From: Adiantum capillus-veneris
Lineage: Eukaryota > Streptophyta > Polypodiopsida > Polypodiales > Pteridaceae
Assembly (NCBI GenBank): GCA_014529385.2
Contig: CM043953.1
Span: 68,012,372 to 68,076,371, forward strand
Direction: 5' to 3'
DNA: 64,000 nt
Part shown: one piece after another, positions 42,982 through 53,900 of the stretch
Layout: each line of letters starts with the position of its first letter
Position numbering within the stretch: position 1 is the first letter of the stretch
Translations under genes and position numbers: made by a program
The notes under the pieces: model-generated
Databases searched by the model: none
What the model saw: only the letters and a program-made list of their open reading frames with translations
What the model was told of the DNA's origin: nothing

Positions 42982-44127
42982 TACAACAAGAATGCAACAA
43001 TGAGAAACCTGTAACCAACCAACAAACTGCCACAACAAAGTAGTGTTGCAAATCTGACAACACCTGCTGCTCAATCAAAGAGCAAACGCATAGAGTATAA
43101 ATCAGCCCATAATATGGTCAAAAAACGTACGTAGAAATCCACAAACAAATGCATAAACCCGTGACACCTGTAACTCAACCGGCCTAGGCAAACCGTGCCA
43201 CAAAATGCATCAACAATGAGCTGTCATAGAGGCATAAACATACTCCATGTCTGAATAACCACAATAGAGACATAAGCTGACCAAGCTTACACAAATCCGT
43301 GAGCATAAATGGATCCAAGTGAGCATATAACCAATGCACAAGCTCAATGAAGTCCAATCTCTACTGTCAACCAAGTACCTGTCCGTACTCAAACCGCAAC
43401 ACTGCAAGCAAGAGCAAACCCGCTCTATGTATAAGTGAACCAAATTTCCACAATATCATGCATAAAGAGTGTCTGTCAAACTGCCATATCCACATCCATC
43501 AACATACACAGATGATGTAAACCTGTAGCTCAAGAACACGCATAAACAGACTGCCCAAAAGAGTAGAAGCTCCCACTCAAACCACAACCATATACATGGC
43601 TGTCTCACAGTCAATATACATGTTTTGTAACCACAGAAGAAACCTGTATCCAAAGCTCCCTGTAACCTGTAACCTGTACCCGTACCCGTACCTGTACCTG
43701 TAGTCGAAGAAGACAATGTCGCCAAACTCCCACTCTATCTGTGTGTATGAGGCCACTCCAAGAAGGGGCTACACACTCTCAAATGAGCTGTGGGCTCACG
43801 TAAGTGGAAGACACTACAACAATGGCACCTGTAATGGCTATGGAAGCTCTGGCAGCAGAAAACTACCAAAGAGAGCTGAAAAACGCAGCTCCTAGTCTGT
43901 AGCTCGGATGGGATTTCTAATGGCACGAATGGCTCCGAAAGGGAGGTTAAACCCTAGGACGTCTGATGAAAATACTCGCGGAGTGCTGAACCTTCCAATG
44001 CCAAGCTCAGAAAAACCTTCTGCTCTTTAGAAATGCGCGCGTGCGCAAAACCGAAAAACGGCAATGAAACAGCAGCAATTTTCAACACACTCAACAATGA
44101 TGATGAAGCTCTCAATGCTCTCACTAC
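42982..44127 (-). other. D leader
   Basis: 1.1 kb between primer site and gag, long for copia. It contains a hexamer-like run (GTAACCTGTACCCGTACC..., 43660-43702), which reads as ACAGGT-type repeats on the element's strand. No gene supported. Confidence 0.55.
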
Positions 44128-44130
44128 CAA

Positions 44131-44142
44131 GCTCTGATACCA
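44131..44142 (-). promoter_or_regulatory. Primer binding site of D (initiator Met tRNA)
   Basis: On the minus strand TGGTATCAGAGC, a perfect 12-base match, two bases from the LTR end. Confidence 0.9.
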
Positions 44143-44144
44143 CT

Positions 44145-44331
44145 TGTTGGGATCAGAGAGCACACACACACAGAGCCAGCACGAAGAAGGAGATAGACAC
44201 AGTGTGTGGCGGGGCGGTACTCACACTACAATGTGTAGTTATGAGTATAGTTATTATGAATGAGTAAATGAATGGCTGTACATGGGCGGCTGAACAACGG
44301 GCAGCCGGGCACACGGGCCTTTAACCCAACA
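44145..44331 (-). repeat. 5' LTR of D
   Basis: 187 bp, bounded by the primer site and the GAAAG target copy (44332-44336). Confidence 0.93.
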
Positions 44332-44455
44332 GAAAGAAGTGCCTCAGGTCCTAGTAAGAAGAAAGGAAAGAGCCATGAAGGCGAGGATGTCAAGGCCAAG
44401 AGGAAAAGGAGAGCTCGTCGAAAGTTTCATGTTTCAGATTTTCCACTAGGGGATG
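44332..44455 (+). pseudogene. C: gag fragment between D and E
   Basis: Encodes RSASGPSKKKGKSHEGEDVK and the basic AKRKRRARRKFHVSDFPLGD, exactly the next part of A's protein. It ends at GGATG, the E target. Confidence 0.93.
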
Positions 44456-46235
44456 TGTCACAAGGCAGGCACCACGTGCCAATAGAAAAGAACAGACTGA
44501 ACAGACTTTTAGCACTTCAATAACAACTGTTCAATAACAACTGAACTGAGAGAGAGAGAGAGAGACGACACGCAACACGGAGTGGCGAAATTCCACCCCA
44601 GAGAGTATTGGCCCGAAACCTTGGCGCCCCTTTCGGTATTTCTTTATATTACTGCTGATTCGCAAAGTACAACAGCTGGGGAGCACCTCCTCTGCAATCT
44701 GCGCGCTGAAGAGTGCCAAGGCTCATATTTAAAGGCCCAAAGCCTAAAAGCATCAAATATGAAAAGCTGACCCCAAAAATTCACTTTCCTAAAATTTCGG
44801 GATTTTCCTAAAAATCCGCCGCTAATTCCGGGACGTCCGTACAGGTGCCACATCATCATATTTTGATGTGCAAAGTCTTTTGAGTGTGTTCTGCTTTATT
44901 TTTAATGCCTTTATGCCACTTGGGACCCCATCGGATGGGATCCCCATAAGTTGGTAGGACTTCTTCTTCTGTTGCTTGTTCTTCTTAGGGTTTCTAGAAT
45001 TAGGGTTTACAGGTTTTAGGGTTAGGGTTTCAACAGTTAGTGTTTCTGGCAAAAATTAGGGTTAGGGTTTCTGCTCTCATCTGTAAGGTGGCTCCATTCT
45101 TTAGGCTTTGACACGTCAGCAGTTGATCAAGGAGTTAGCTAACTCCTTGATCAAAAGAGCAGAAAGGAGAAGCTAACTCCTTATTAAAAGAGCAAACTGA
45201 TTGTCCCTCGGAATGACCCTCGGAAATTTTTTGAGCTAACTTGAGTTGTTTTGCAGATATGGTGTAATCGCGGACGATTACTCTTTCAAGAAGGGGAGAT
45301 GTAACAAACTGCTGACGTGTCAAAGCCTAAAGAATGGAGCCAACTTACATCTCCCCTTCTTGAAAGAGTAATCGCGGACGATTACTCTTTCAAGAAGAGG
45401 AGATGTAACAAACTGCTGACGTGTCAAAGCCTAAAGAATGGAGCCAACTTACAGATGAGAGCAGAAACCCTAACCCTAATTTCTGGCAAAAATTAGGGTT
45501 AGGGTTTCTGCTCTCATCTGTAAGTTGGCTCCATTCTTTAGGCTTTGACACGTCAGCAGTCGATCAAGGAGTTAGCTAACTCCTTGATCAAAAGAGCAGA
45601 AAGGAGAAGCTAACTCCTTATTAAAAGAGCAAACTGATTGTCTCTCGGAATGACCCTCGGAAATTTTTTGAGCTAACTTGAGTTGTTTTGCAGATATGGT
45701 GTAATCGCGGACGATTACTCTTTCAAGAAGGGGAGATGTAACAAACTGCTGACGTGTCAAAGCCTAAAGAATGGAGCCAACTTACAGATGAGAGCAGAAA
45801 CCCTAACCCTAATTTTTGCCAGAAATTAGGGTTAGGGTTTCTGCTCTCATGTGTAAGTTGGCTCCATTCTTTAGGCTTTGACACGTCAACAGTCGATCAA
45901 GGAGTTAGCTAACTCCTTGATCAAAAGAGCAGAAAGGAGAAGCTAACTCCTTATTAAAAGAGCAAACTGATTGTCCCTCGGAATGACCCTCGGAAATTTT
46001 TTGAGCTAACTTGAGTTGTTTTGCAGATATGGTGTAATCGCGGACGATTACTCTTTCAAGAAGGGGAGATGTAACAAATTGCTGACGTGTCAAAGCCTAA
46101 AGAATGGAGCCAACTTACAGATGAGAGCAGAAACCCTAACCCTAATTTCTTGCCAAAAATTAGGGTTAGGGTTTCTGCTCTCATCTGTAAGTTGGCTCCA
46201 TTCTTTAGGCTTTGACACGTCAGCAGTTTGTTACA
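44456..46235 (-). repeat. 3' LTR of E, expanded
   Basis: 1780 bp against 692 bp for the 5' LTR. 44456-45050 follows the 5' LTR. The added sequence is the array at 45055-46160, and the true LTR edge TGTAACAAA (minus) is at 46235. It contains an (AG)n run at about 44550 and TTAGGG-type motifs at 44987-45075. Confidence 0.85.
45055..46235. repeat. Alternating inverted array of the purine-tract / LTR junction
   Basis: Arms of about 65-80 bp (TAGGGTTTCTGCTCTCATCTG to TTTGACACGTCAGCAG) occur in alternating orientation at about 45055, 45412, 45488, 45748, 45823, 46080 and 46156. Between them are spacers of about 190 bp (45119-45312, 45560-45745, 45893-46078) that are reverse complements of 46236-46436, the element's own sequence upstream of its 3' LTR. 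Each unit thus contains an inverted copy of the purine tract and LTR start. A shorter palindrome lies at 45349-45407. Confidence 0.85.
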
Positions 46236-46249
46236 TCTCCCCTTCTTGA
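46236..46249 (-). promoter_or_regulatory. Polypurine tract of E
   Basis: Minus strand AAGAAGGGGAGA abuts TGTAACA, the start of the 3' LTR. The array copies include it. Confidence 0.7.
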
Positions 46250-46654
46250 AAGAGTAATCGTCCACGATTACACCATATCTGCAAAACAACTCAAGTTAGC
46301 TCAAAAAATTTCCGAGGGTCATTCCGAGGGACAATCAGTTTGCTCTTTTAATAAGGAGTTAGCTTCTCCTTTCTGCTCTTTTGATCAAGAAGTTAGCTGC
46401 TCCTATCGGCTGTTTTGATCAAGGAGTTAGCTTCTCCTTTTGTCCAGATCGGAACTCTTGATATTCCGGTGTAGTAAAATTAGCCATCACACCCAGACCG
46501 TACTGATCTTCCTCGAGTGTCTTGATGCACTAAAATTACATACCCAGGCAATCTCATCCAATTAGGAATATTCAGTGGTTGGCACATCACAATGCAACAC
46601 AAATGCTCACATATGCATGTTACAAGACATAGAAACATAAAGCCACCGATGAAC

Positions 46655-47003
46655 ACTCCCCTCGCAAATAACCATCCAGGTCCGGGCCATGAGCTGTTCA
46701 ACGACTCCCTCATCACTCCTCCCGCAAATAACCTAAAAAGGTCTGGACCATGAGATATAGAAGCCTTTTACAACCAAACGCCCCCCAGACCGCAGCCTGC
46801 ATCGTTTGGAGGTGCTGAGAGTAACCACTGCTCAGACTTCTTAATACTCCTCCCGCATAACCATCCAGGTCCAGGCCATGAGTAACAACAACAATACTCC
46901 CCCCGTAAATAACCACAAGGGTCCGGGCCATGAGTAACAACAACACATTTCAATCATTCAATACTCCCCCCGCAAATAACCACAAGGGTCCGGGCCATGA
47001 GTA
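46655..47003 (-). repeat. Five-copy degenerate repeat, CTCATGGCCCGGACC...GCGGGGGGAGTATT
   Basis: Minus-strand units of about 42 bp, at plus coordinates about 46655, 46707, 46848, 46893 and 46959, share CATGGCCCGGACC, GTGGTTATTTGCG and a G-run. Spacing is irregular (45-140 bp). The remainder of 46440-47415 has no gene I can support. Confidence 0.8.
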
Positions 47004-47415
47004 TGAACAAGCATTCTCAAACATAATTTCTCACTACTCCACTCGGGAGTAAAATCACCAATCATTGAAACCAGTATTAAAACCAGAGTCAAACAATTCA
47101 AATCGGCACCAAGACAGGTTCAAAACAGATACCATCCATTTCAAACAAATTTCAAACAGGATCACCAAACAAGTTCTCAAACAGGTTTCAAACTTAAAAA
47201 CGCAATCTCGACATCAGTCGAGCTCGAAAAAGTCGACGGACTTTCCATCCTGGAACCTGCACCAAAAATTAGGGTTAGGTTCATTCCGTAAGGCCGTAGC
47301 CGAGCACAGCATGGTCCATCAGCTCTTGGACAGACAGTGTTTCTTTGGCGGCGATGGTAGTCCCAAGATAGCAATCGCACCGAATCTCCAAGGTCATCTG
47401 CTTGTGAGGAGACAT

Positions 47416-47673
47416 CTACTGAGAGATGTCGAGAAATTTCAAGTTATGATCTGCTAGGGTTTCCATGGCAAGCATTTCAGGATACCCCACTCTGCCAGAA
47501 GTTGCACTCCAAAGGAAGATGTCAGAAACCATATAACTTCGGGCAAAAATTTTCTTGAAAGCTTGCCAAGTACTTGGAGTATGCTGCTTGGTAGCTATAG
47601 ACATCAACATCTGCATGGCACTGCTTCTGAGAAAAACAGTGACTTGAAACAAATCTGGATCCTTCTCTTGCAT
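47416..47673 (-). pseudogene. E: gag-like capsid fragment
   Basis: 85 codons with TPSTWQAFKKIFARSYMVSD, which parallels F's capsid (APSTWIYFKQIFAAAWLSDD). A hydrophobic helix precedes it (FLRSSAMQMLMSI). No start matching a gag N-terminus, no zinc knuckle and no pol follow. Confidence 0.6.
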
Positions 47674-47834
47674 GGCTTATGCCATGTAAGACATAAGCGG
47701 TGAAGACGGGAGCGCGCCCGATGCGCGATGAAGTAAGGGTGGGAGCGGCTGATACCTCAAATATAATTCAATTCCAATAGCTCTGTCTGCTCTTTTGTAG
47801 GACCGGTATGCTTTCAGAAAAGCACACGCCTGAT

Positions 47835-47846
47835 GCTCTCATACCA
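47835..47846 (-). promoter_or_regulatory. Primer binding site of E (initiator Met tRNA)
   Basis: Minus strand TGGTATGAGAGC, 11 of 12 to the iMet site, one base from the 5' LTR. It fixes E's orientation as minus. Confidence 0.75.
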
Positions 47847-47847
47847 C

Positions 47848-48539
47848 TGTCACAAGGCGGGCACCACGTGCCAATAGAAAAGAACAGACTGAACAGACTT
47901 TTAGCACTTCAATAACAACTGTTCAATAACAACTGAACTGAGAGAGAGAGAGAGAGAGAGACGACACGCAACACGGAGTGGCGAAATTCCACCCCAGAGA
48001 GTATTGGCCCGAAACCTTGGCGCCCCTTTCGGTATTTCTTTATATTACTGCTGATTCGCAAAGTACAACAGCCGGGGAGCACCTCCTCTGCAATCTGCGC
48101 GCTGAAGAGTGCCAGAGAGGGCCCCCAAGGCTCATATTTAAAGGCCCAAAGCCTAAAACATCAAATATGAAAAGCTGACCCCAAAAATTCACTTTCCTAA
48201 AATTTCGGGATTTCCCTAAAAATCCGCCGCGAATTTCGGGACGTCCGTACAGGTGCCACATCATCATATTTTGATGTGCAAAGTCTTTTGAGTGTGTTCT
48301 GCTTTATTTTTAATGCCTTTATGCCACTTGGGACCCCATCGGACGGGATCCCCATAAGTTGGTAGGACTTCTTCTTCTGTTGCTTGTTCTTCGTAGGGTT
48401 TCTAGAATTAGGGTTTGTAGGTTTTAGGGTTAGGGTTTCAACAATTAGGGTTTCTAGCAGAAATTAGGGTTAGGGTTTCTGCTCTCATCTGTAAGTTGGC
48501 TCCATTCTTTAGGCTTTGACACGTCAGCAGTTTGTTACA
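47848..48539 (-). repeat. 5' LTR of E
   Basis: 692 bp, the compact form without the array. TTAGGG/TTTAGGG-like motifs occur at 48398-48475. Confidence 0.9.
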
Positions 48540-48849
48540 GGATGGGCAATTAAGCTATGACTTGAAGGAGGATCTGACGAGCAGGAAGGCAGATGTTACT
48601 TTTGCGCAGCTTATAGAGATGGTGCCTAAGCTAAAGCGACCGTGAAAGAGGATAGTTAACCCAATGGAGAAAGACCTAGAGAGAGGTTCAGTAAAGGTGT
48701 TGGCAATGGATGAGCTACCAGACATTTGTCCAATAGTAGATGTGTGGCATAAAAGGAAAAATTTGAGACAAGGTTATGTGGATGGCGGAGCCCAAATATA
48801 CATCATAACACACTCATACGTTGAGAAGATGGATCTTATAGTGACTAGG
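48540..48849 (+). pseudogene. C: gag-protease fragment between E and F
   Basis: Continues A's protein (QLSYDLKEDLTSRKADVTF) with a private TGA near 48643 (W in KRQWKR), then the protease-like YVDGGAQIYIITHS. It ends at CTAGG (48845-48849), the F target. Confidence 0.9.
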
Positions 48850-50327
48850 TGAAACCGGCCTGTTCAATCCAAAAAGGGCGGTAGACTTTACTTTAAACCT
48901 TGATTTAGCTTTCACCCATTATTAGTCGTCTATTTTACCTGTACTTTCAAGACACAACAAAGGGGAGAGGGATACAAGCTGCTAGATTGCACCTGTATGA
49001 GTAGACGGACACCAGATTGGCCCCTAACTTAGGCGCCCCTTTCGGTATTTCTTTATTGTTCAAAAGAGGGAATAAACGCTGTGGTTCCCTACAAGCTGCC
49101 CCGCACAAACTCGGCTGAATTTCCACTGTTCCAGCCTGATTTCGGCAGCATAACTGTACTAGAACCCTTCACGGTCAGTATTCCCATGCATTGACCGACT
49201 TTCCCGACGCATACGGGCACTTTGCAAAACCTGGCGAGAATCTGCAGCACGCTGAATTCTCTGTTTTCAGCCCTGAAAATGCTCCAGATCGCCTGTACAG
49301 CGGTCCCCTTGCGTCCCCGAACCTCCTGGGGGTATTAGGGTCCGTTTAGGGCCAAAACCCTAAACCTGCAAAAATACACAGCAGGCTGTAATTCACTGTT
49401 TCGGGCTCCGTTTCGCGTGCCGGTCGCATCCCTAGCAAGTCCTCGAGCTCCCGCACCTGTAGGGCTACTTGCCCTTTGAATCGGACGAGATTTCTGGCGT
49501 GAAACCTCTCCGAATTCACCTGTACCTGCGGGGGGATTAGCCGCTAGCTAATCCAGTACCTGTGCAAGAGGCTCTTGCCTCGGCAATCGCGCATGAACCC
49601 ACACAACTGTACATTGGTCAAATGAAGAGCCCACTAGAGGGGCATAACATACTGCCAAAGGGGAGAGAGAGGGCAGTGCGTAGCGTGCAGGGCATCACTC
49701 CTGGCACCGCACTGTGCATAAGAGGAAAAGCAAGCACTCCATAGCTCTTAACCTGTGACAGACACTTGCAAAATGAGCCTCCCAGCTATAAATCACGTTT
49801 TTGCCTTCTCTATAAGTAGTAAACTGGCCTCAGAGTGCCAAGTGTCACTCACTTGTGCATTTTCCCGCTTTAGACCCTCGGGTCTAAAAATATCTCACCT
49901 GCAGCCTCTGTTGACTTGGCCACAGAGTAACAAAATGATCCCCATGTCAAACTGCACGTAATGACGCGAAGACATTTTCAGGTCCCAAAATAGCAGTTCC
50001 CTAAATTTTAGGAGATGCTGCCATTATATCTTTCTAGGTCATCCGACCCTCTTTGTACACTGTGGCCACATCCAAAACTGAAATGTAGCCTCTGTAGCAA
50101 AGGATTCCACTTTGGCTAGTCAATGACCCCACTTGGCTAACCATAGTCCTTGTCCAACCTTAGTGCTCTCTTGCCCTCAGGCCCGGACTCCCTCTGGACA
50201 GTTCCACACTAGCTATGCAATGCAGGCCAGTTAGATTTCCCGAGGGGTGTTTCCAAAAAGTGAAAGTAAATAGATAATAAGAAAGAAATCAACAAAAAGG
50301 ATAGATAGTAGTCACACGCTGGTGACA
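48850..50327 (-). repeat. 3' LTR of F
   Basis: 1478 bp. Its inner edge (50327) is met by the purine tract, minus strand CAAGAGGGGGGTA. Confidence 0.96.
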
Positions 50328-50900
50328 TACCCCCCTCTTGAAATCTCAAACGTCCTCGTTTGCATCTATGTCGTACAAGCTCCTAGTCAACATTGATGTA
50401 TTCCACACCTGTCGACACATGTACGACACATACATGCTCATTGTCAACCCTGGTGTATTCAACACCTTGTTGACTCATGTATTGCCTGCGTGTGAACCCT
50501 GTCCCAATGACATAGTGGTAGCTTCGCACTCTGCCATTGCTTTGAGTCACTAACTTTCCAATGACAAAATGGTAGCTGCACATTTTGCCACTGTCTTATA
50601 GTACACGTTGGATCCCGTAACACTTTCGAGCATACCCAAACCGACAGTTTAAGAATGCAGTTACACATGTACTCCTGAATAGAAGCAATCATTGTATCCT
50701 TGACAAACTGACAAGAAATACTCACTTCTATAGCACTAACCAAACTTTTGGACATTCCATAAGAGCAATTGCCAAACTGACAATCTGTACAGCTCTAACA
50801 TTCATGTAACAGGTATTTCATTTGAGCTCACTTTAAATACCATGTACATCATTTGTTTCAGAAGCCATTGTCACACTGACAATCCATGTAGCTTTGAAAC
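50328..50900 (-). other. F 3' non-coding region
   Basis: 573 bp between the stop codon and the LTR. It shares with H the duplicated blocks CATTTTGTCATTGGAAAG and GTTGAATACACC-like pieces. No gene; possibly RNA-level signals. Confidence 0.6.
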
Positions 50901-53900
50901 TCAAGGGGTCAAGGTAGGTTGCAAATCGAAGGCTTCCAAGTAAAGTGATAACACAGTTGGTGACTCTGCAAGTTCACCTTCTTCCATCCGCTTAGCATCC
51001 ATTGGTGGATAGTTTCTGAACTTTACCAAGTAACGCCTAGCAACCTTGCCTTTCACTTTCCTTTCTTTGTGTGCCAAAATCTGTTCAGGGACCAAGATCT
51101 CGTCAAGTTCCTCGACTTCCGGCTGATCTTCAGCTGGTATATCTTCTGGCACATCACCCACATAGGGTCTGAGAAGACTCACATGAAACGCATTGTGAAT
51201 CTTCCAACTGTCAGGCAATTTCAGCCTATATGCAACATCACTGATTATGTCGCACACTTGAAAAGGCCCATAGTAACGCATGCTGAGCTTTGGAAAGAGT
51301 CTTTCCTTGCCCTTCATCTTCTTTAACCTTGCCTTTTCAAACCGTAGAAGCACCCAATCACCAAGTGAATATACCACTTCACGACGGTGACGATCAGCTG
51401 CTTTCTTTTGCTTTGCCTGAGTCCTTTCTAAGGCCACTTTGACCTTCTTGTACATTTCATCCATGTCTTGAACATACTTATCTGCTTCAAATATCTTGTC
51501 CTTTGTATACAGTATGGGAGGAACTTTCTTGCCACCTTCAACTATCTCAAAGGGTGCCTTGCCAGTTGATGAATGCACTGTATTATTGTATGCATACTCC
51601 ACCAATGGCAAATACTGCTCCCACTTTCCTTTATGCTCTGACACATAGCACTTGAGCAGATCTAGGACAGTAGAATTTGCCTCTTCCGACTGCCCATCTG
51701 TTTGAGGATGAAATGACGAAGAGAATTTGAGCGTGGTGCCCATATTCTCAAACAAACCTCTCCAGAACAAACTTGTCATGCGTGGATCACGGTCGCTAAC
51801 AATCGACTGTGGCATGCCATGATACTTGAAAATATTGCTCATAAACAAGCGTGCCATCTGATCTGGCTTTATCTTCTTCCTGACAGGAATAAAATGAGCC
51901 TGTTTGCTGAATCTGCAAATAATGGTCCAAATACCATCATTTCCTGTCTGCGTTCTTGGAAGATCAAAGATAAAATCCATAGCAATACTTTCCCATGGTT
52001 TATCTGGAATAGGTAGTGGTTGCAATAGCCCTGGTGCCTTTTGCCTGTCAAACTTGACCTTTTGGCATATTAGGCATTCTCGCACAAAGGCATCCACATC
52101 CCTTCTCAATGTAGGCCAATAGAAGAATGTCTCAACCGCTTTAACTGTAGCATCGATACCACGATGCCCTGCATACGGTGGGACATGACTCTCTTCCATA
52201 ACTTTGCGTCGCAATGGCTTTGTGACACACAATCTGCCATGCATCATCATGAACCCATCTTTAAGAAGATAGTGTTCATGATGTTGTCCATCCATTAGCT
52301 GCTCGAAGACCCTTGCAAAATCTTCATCATTTGCATACTGTTCTCTCATATCATCAAGTTCATGATGATAAGGAATCGACACAGCTGAAATTTGTGGCTT
52401 CCTTGACAAGGCATCAGCCACAACGTTCTTCTTGCCTTCCACATGCACAATCTGAAAATGAAACATGGACAAGATATTTGCCCATCGCATATGCTTCTCA
52501 GATAACTTTGTCTGTGTCAAGAAGTATCGCAAGGTCTGATGGTCCGTTTGGACAACAAAGTCAGCACCTAGCAGGTAGTGTTTCCAACTTAAGAGCGCAT
52601 GAATCACAGCCAGTAACTCTTTCTCATAGACCTGCATGGTCATCTCTGGCCCTTGCAAAATTCTGCTCTCATAGGCTACTACCCTGCCATCTTGCATTAG
52701 CACAGCACCAATGCTACTACCGCAGGCGTCGCACTGGACCACAAATGACTTCCTAAGATCTGGCAACACAATGACTGGATCTGAAGTCATCTTTTCCTTT
52801 AAGAGATTAAAAGCTGAAATCTCTTTCTGTGTCCATCTAAAGGTGACTGCCTTCTTTTGAAGAGCATGTAAAGGTGAAGCAATCTCAGCGAAATTTCGGA
52901 TAAACCTTCTGTAATAGGAGCATAGTCCCAAAAAGCTTCGGACATCATGCACCGTCTTCAAATTTGGCCATGACTTGATCGCTTCAACTTTTGCAGGATC
53001 CATTCTGACACCATCCTTTGAGACAATGTGTCCCAGAAAGTGAATCTCTTCCAGAAAAAACTCACTTTTCTTTGCATTGATGAGCAACCTATGACTGCGT
53101 AGCTCTTTGAACACAATGGCCAAGTGATGCCTATGCTCCTCTTCATTCTTTGAGTAGACTATCATGTCATCAAAGAACGTACCAACAAACTGCTGGTGTG
53201 GACGGAAAATTCTGTCCATCATCCTATTAAACGTAGCAGGAGCATTTGTGAGACCAAAGGGCATCACTAAAAATTCGTAAAGGCCAAACGTTGTTCTAAA
53301 AGCAGTCTTGTGCACATCCTCTGATCTAATGCGGATCTGATGATACCCACTCTTTAGATCTATCCTGCTAAACATAGCTGCTCCTTCTAATTTGTCCATA
53401 ATATCATCAATTCTAGGTATAGGGAACCTATTCTTGATGGTATTCTTGTTCAGTGCACGGTAGTCGATGCACATACGCCATGAGCCATCTTTTTTCTGCA
53501 CCAACAATACTGGAGAACAGAATGGAGATGAACTGGGCTGAATCAGCCCCTTTTCTAACAACTCCTGTACTTGGCCCATTATCTCTTTCTGCTGAGCCGC
53601 ACTAACCCTGTACGGAGGCTTATTTGGTGGCCTACAACCTGGCACCAAATCTATCGCATGGTCCTCAGGTCTCTCTGGCGGTAATTGAGACGGTAATGAA
53701 TCGGAAAAACAGTCACTATACTGTTGTAAAAACATTGACCTTTCTTTATCTAGCACAGATAAATTTGATTCATCACAATCTGACACTTCACGTGCAAAAA
53801 CCAAGTACGCAGAAAGATGCTTTTTCATTACAGAAGTAATAGCAGAAGCTGATACAGTAGGAATAGACTCCCCTTTAAGCTTTACATCCAGAATGTGAGT

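Larger units (their letters stand above)
38694..44331 (-). mobile_element. D: Ty1/copia element
   Basis: 5638 bp. LTRs 38694-38879 (3') and 44145-44331 (5') are TGTTGGG...CCCAACA on both strands and differ by about four substitutions and one base. The primer site is iMet, and a purine tract abuts the 3' LTR. Gene order is Gag, protease, integrase, RT, RNase H, so copia. The target duplication in C is GGAAG / GAAAG, one base changed. Two in-frame stops interrupt the polyprotein. Confidence 0.95.
44456..48539 (-). mobile_element. E: small non-autonomous LTR element
   Basis: 4084 bp flanked by GGATG (44451-44455 and 48540-48544). On the minus strand: 5' LTR 48539-47848, a primer site matching iMet at 11 of 12, a gag-like fragment 47416-47673, a five-unit repeat zone, purine tract AAGAAGGGGAGA, and 3' LTR 46235-44456. 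No pol domain is present. The 3' LTR is about 1.1 kb longer than the 5' LTR because of an inverted-repeat array. Confidence 0.9.

Noticed and set aside
45135-46093. Three near-identical 62-codon antisense ORFs, spaced like a gene or CRISPR-type array
   Set aside because: They are the spacers of E's inverted LTR array, i.e. copies of non-coding sequence next to the purine tract; a sense copy at 46212 belongs to the same repeat.
49562-49744. 60-codon ORF (MQEALASAIAHEPT) conserved at 4259-4441 (minus), 49562 and 56785
   Set aside because: It lies in the chromovirus LTR; conservation follows LTR identity and it is broken in the H LTR.
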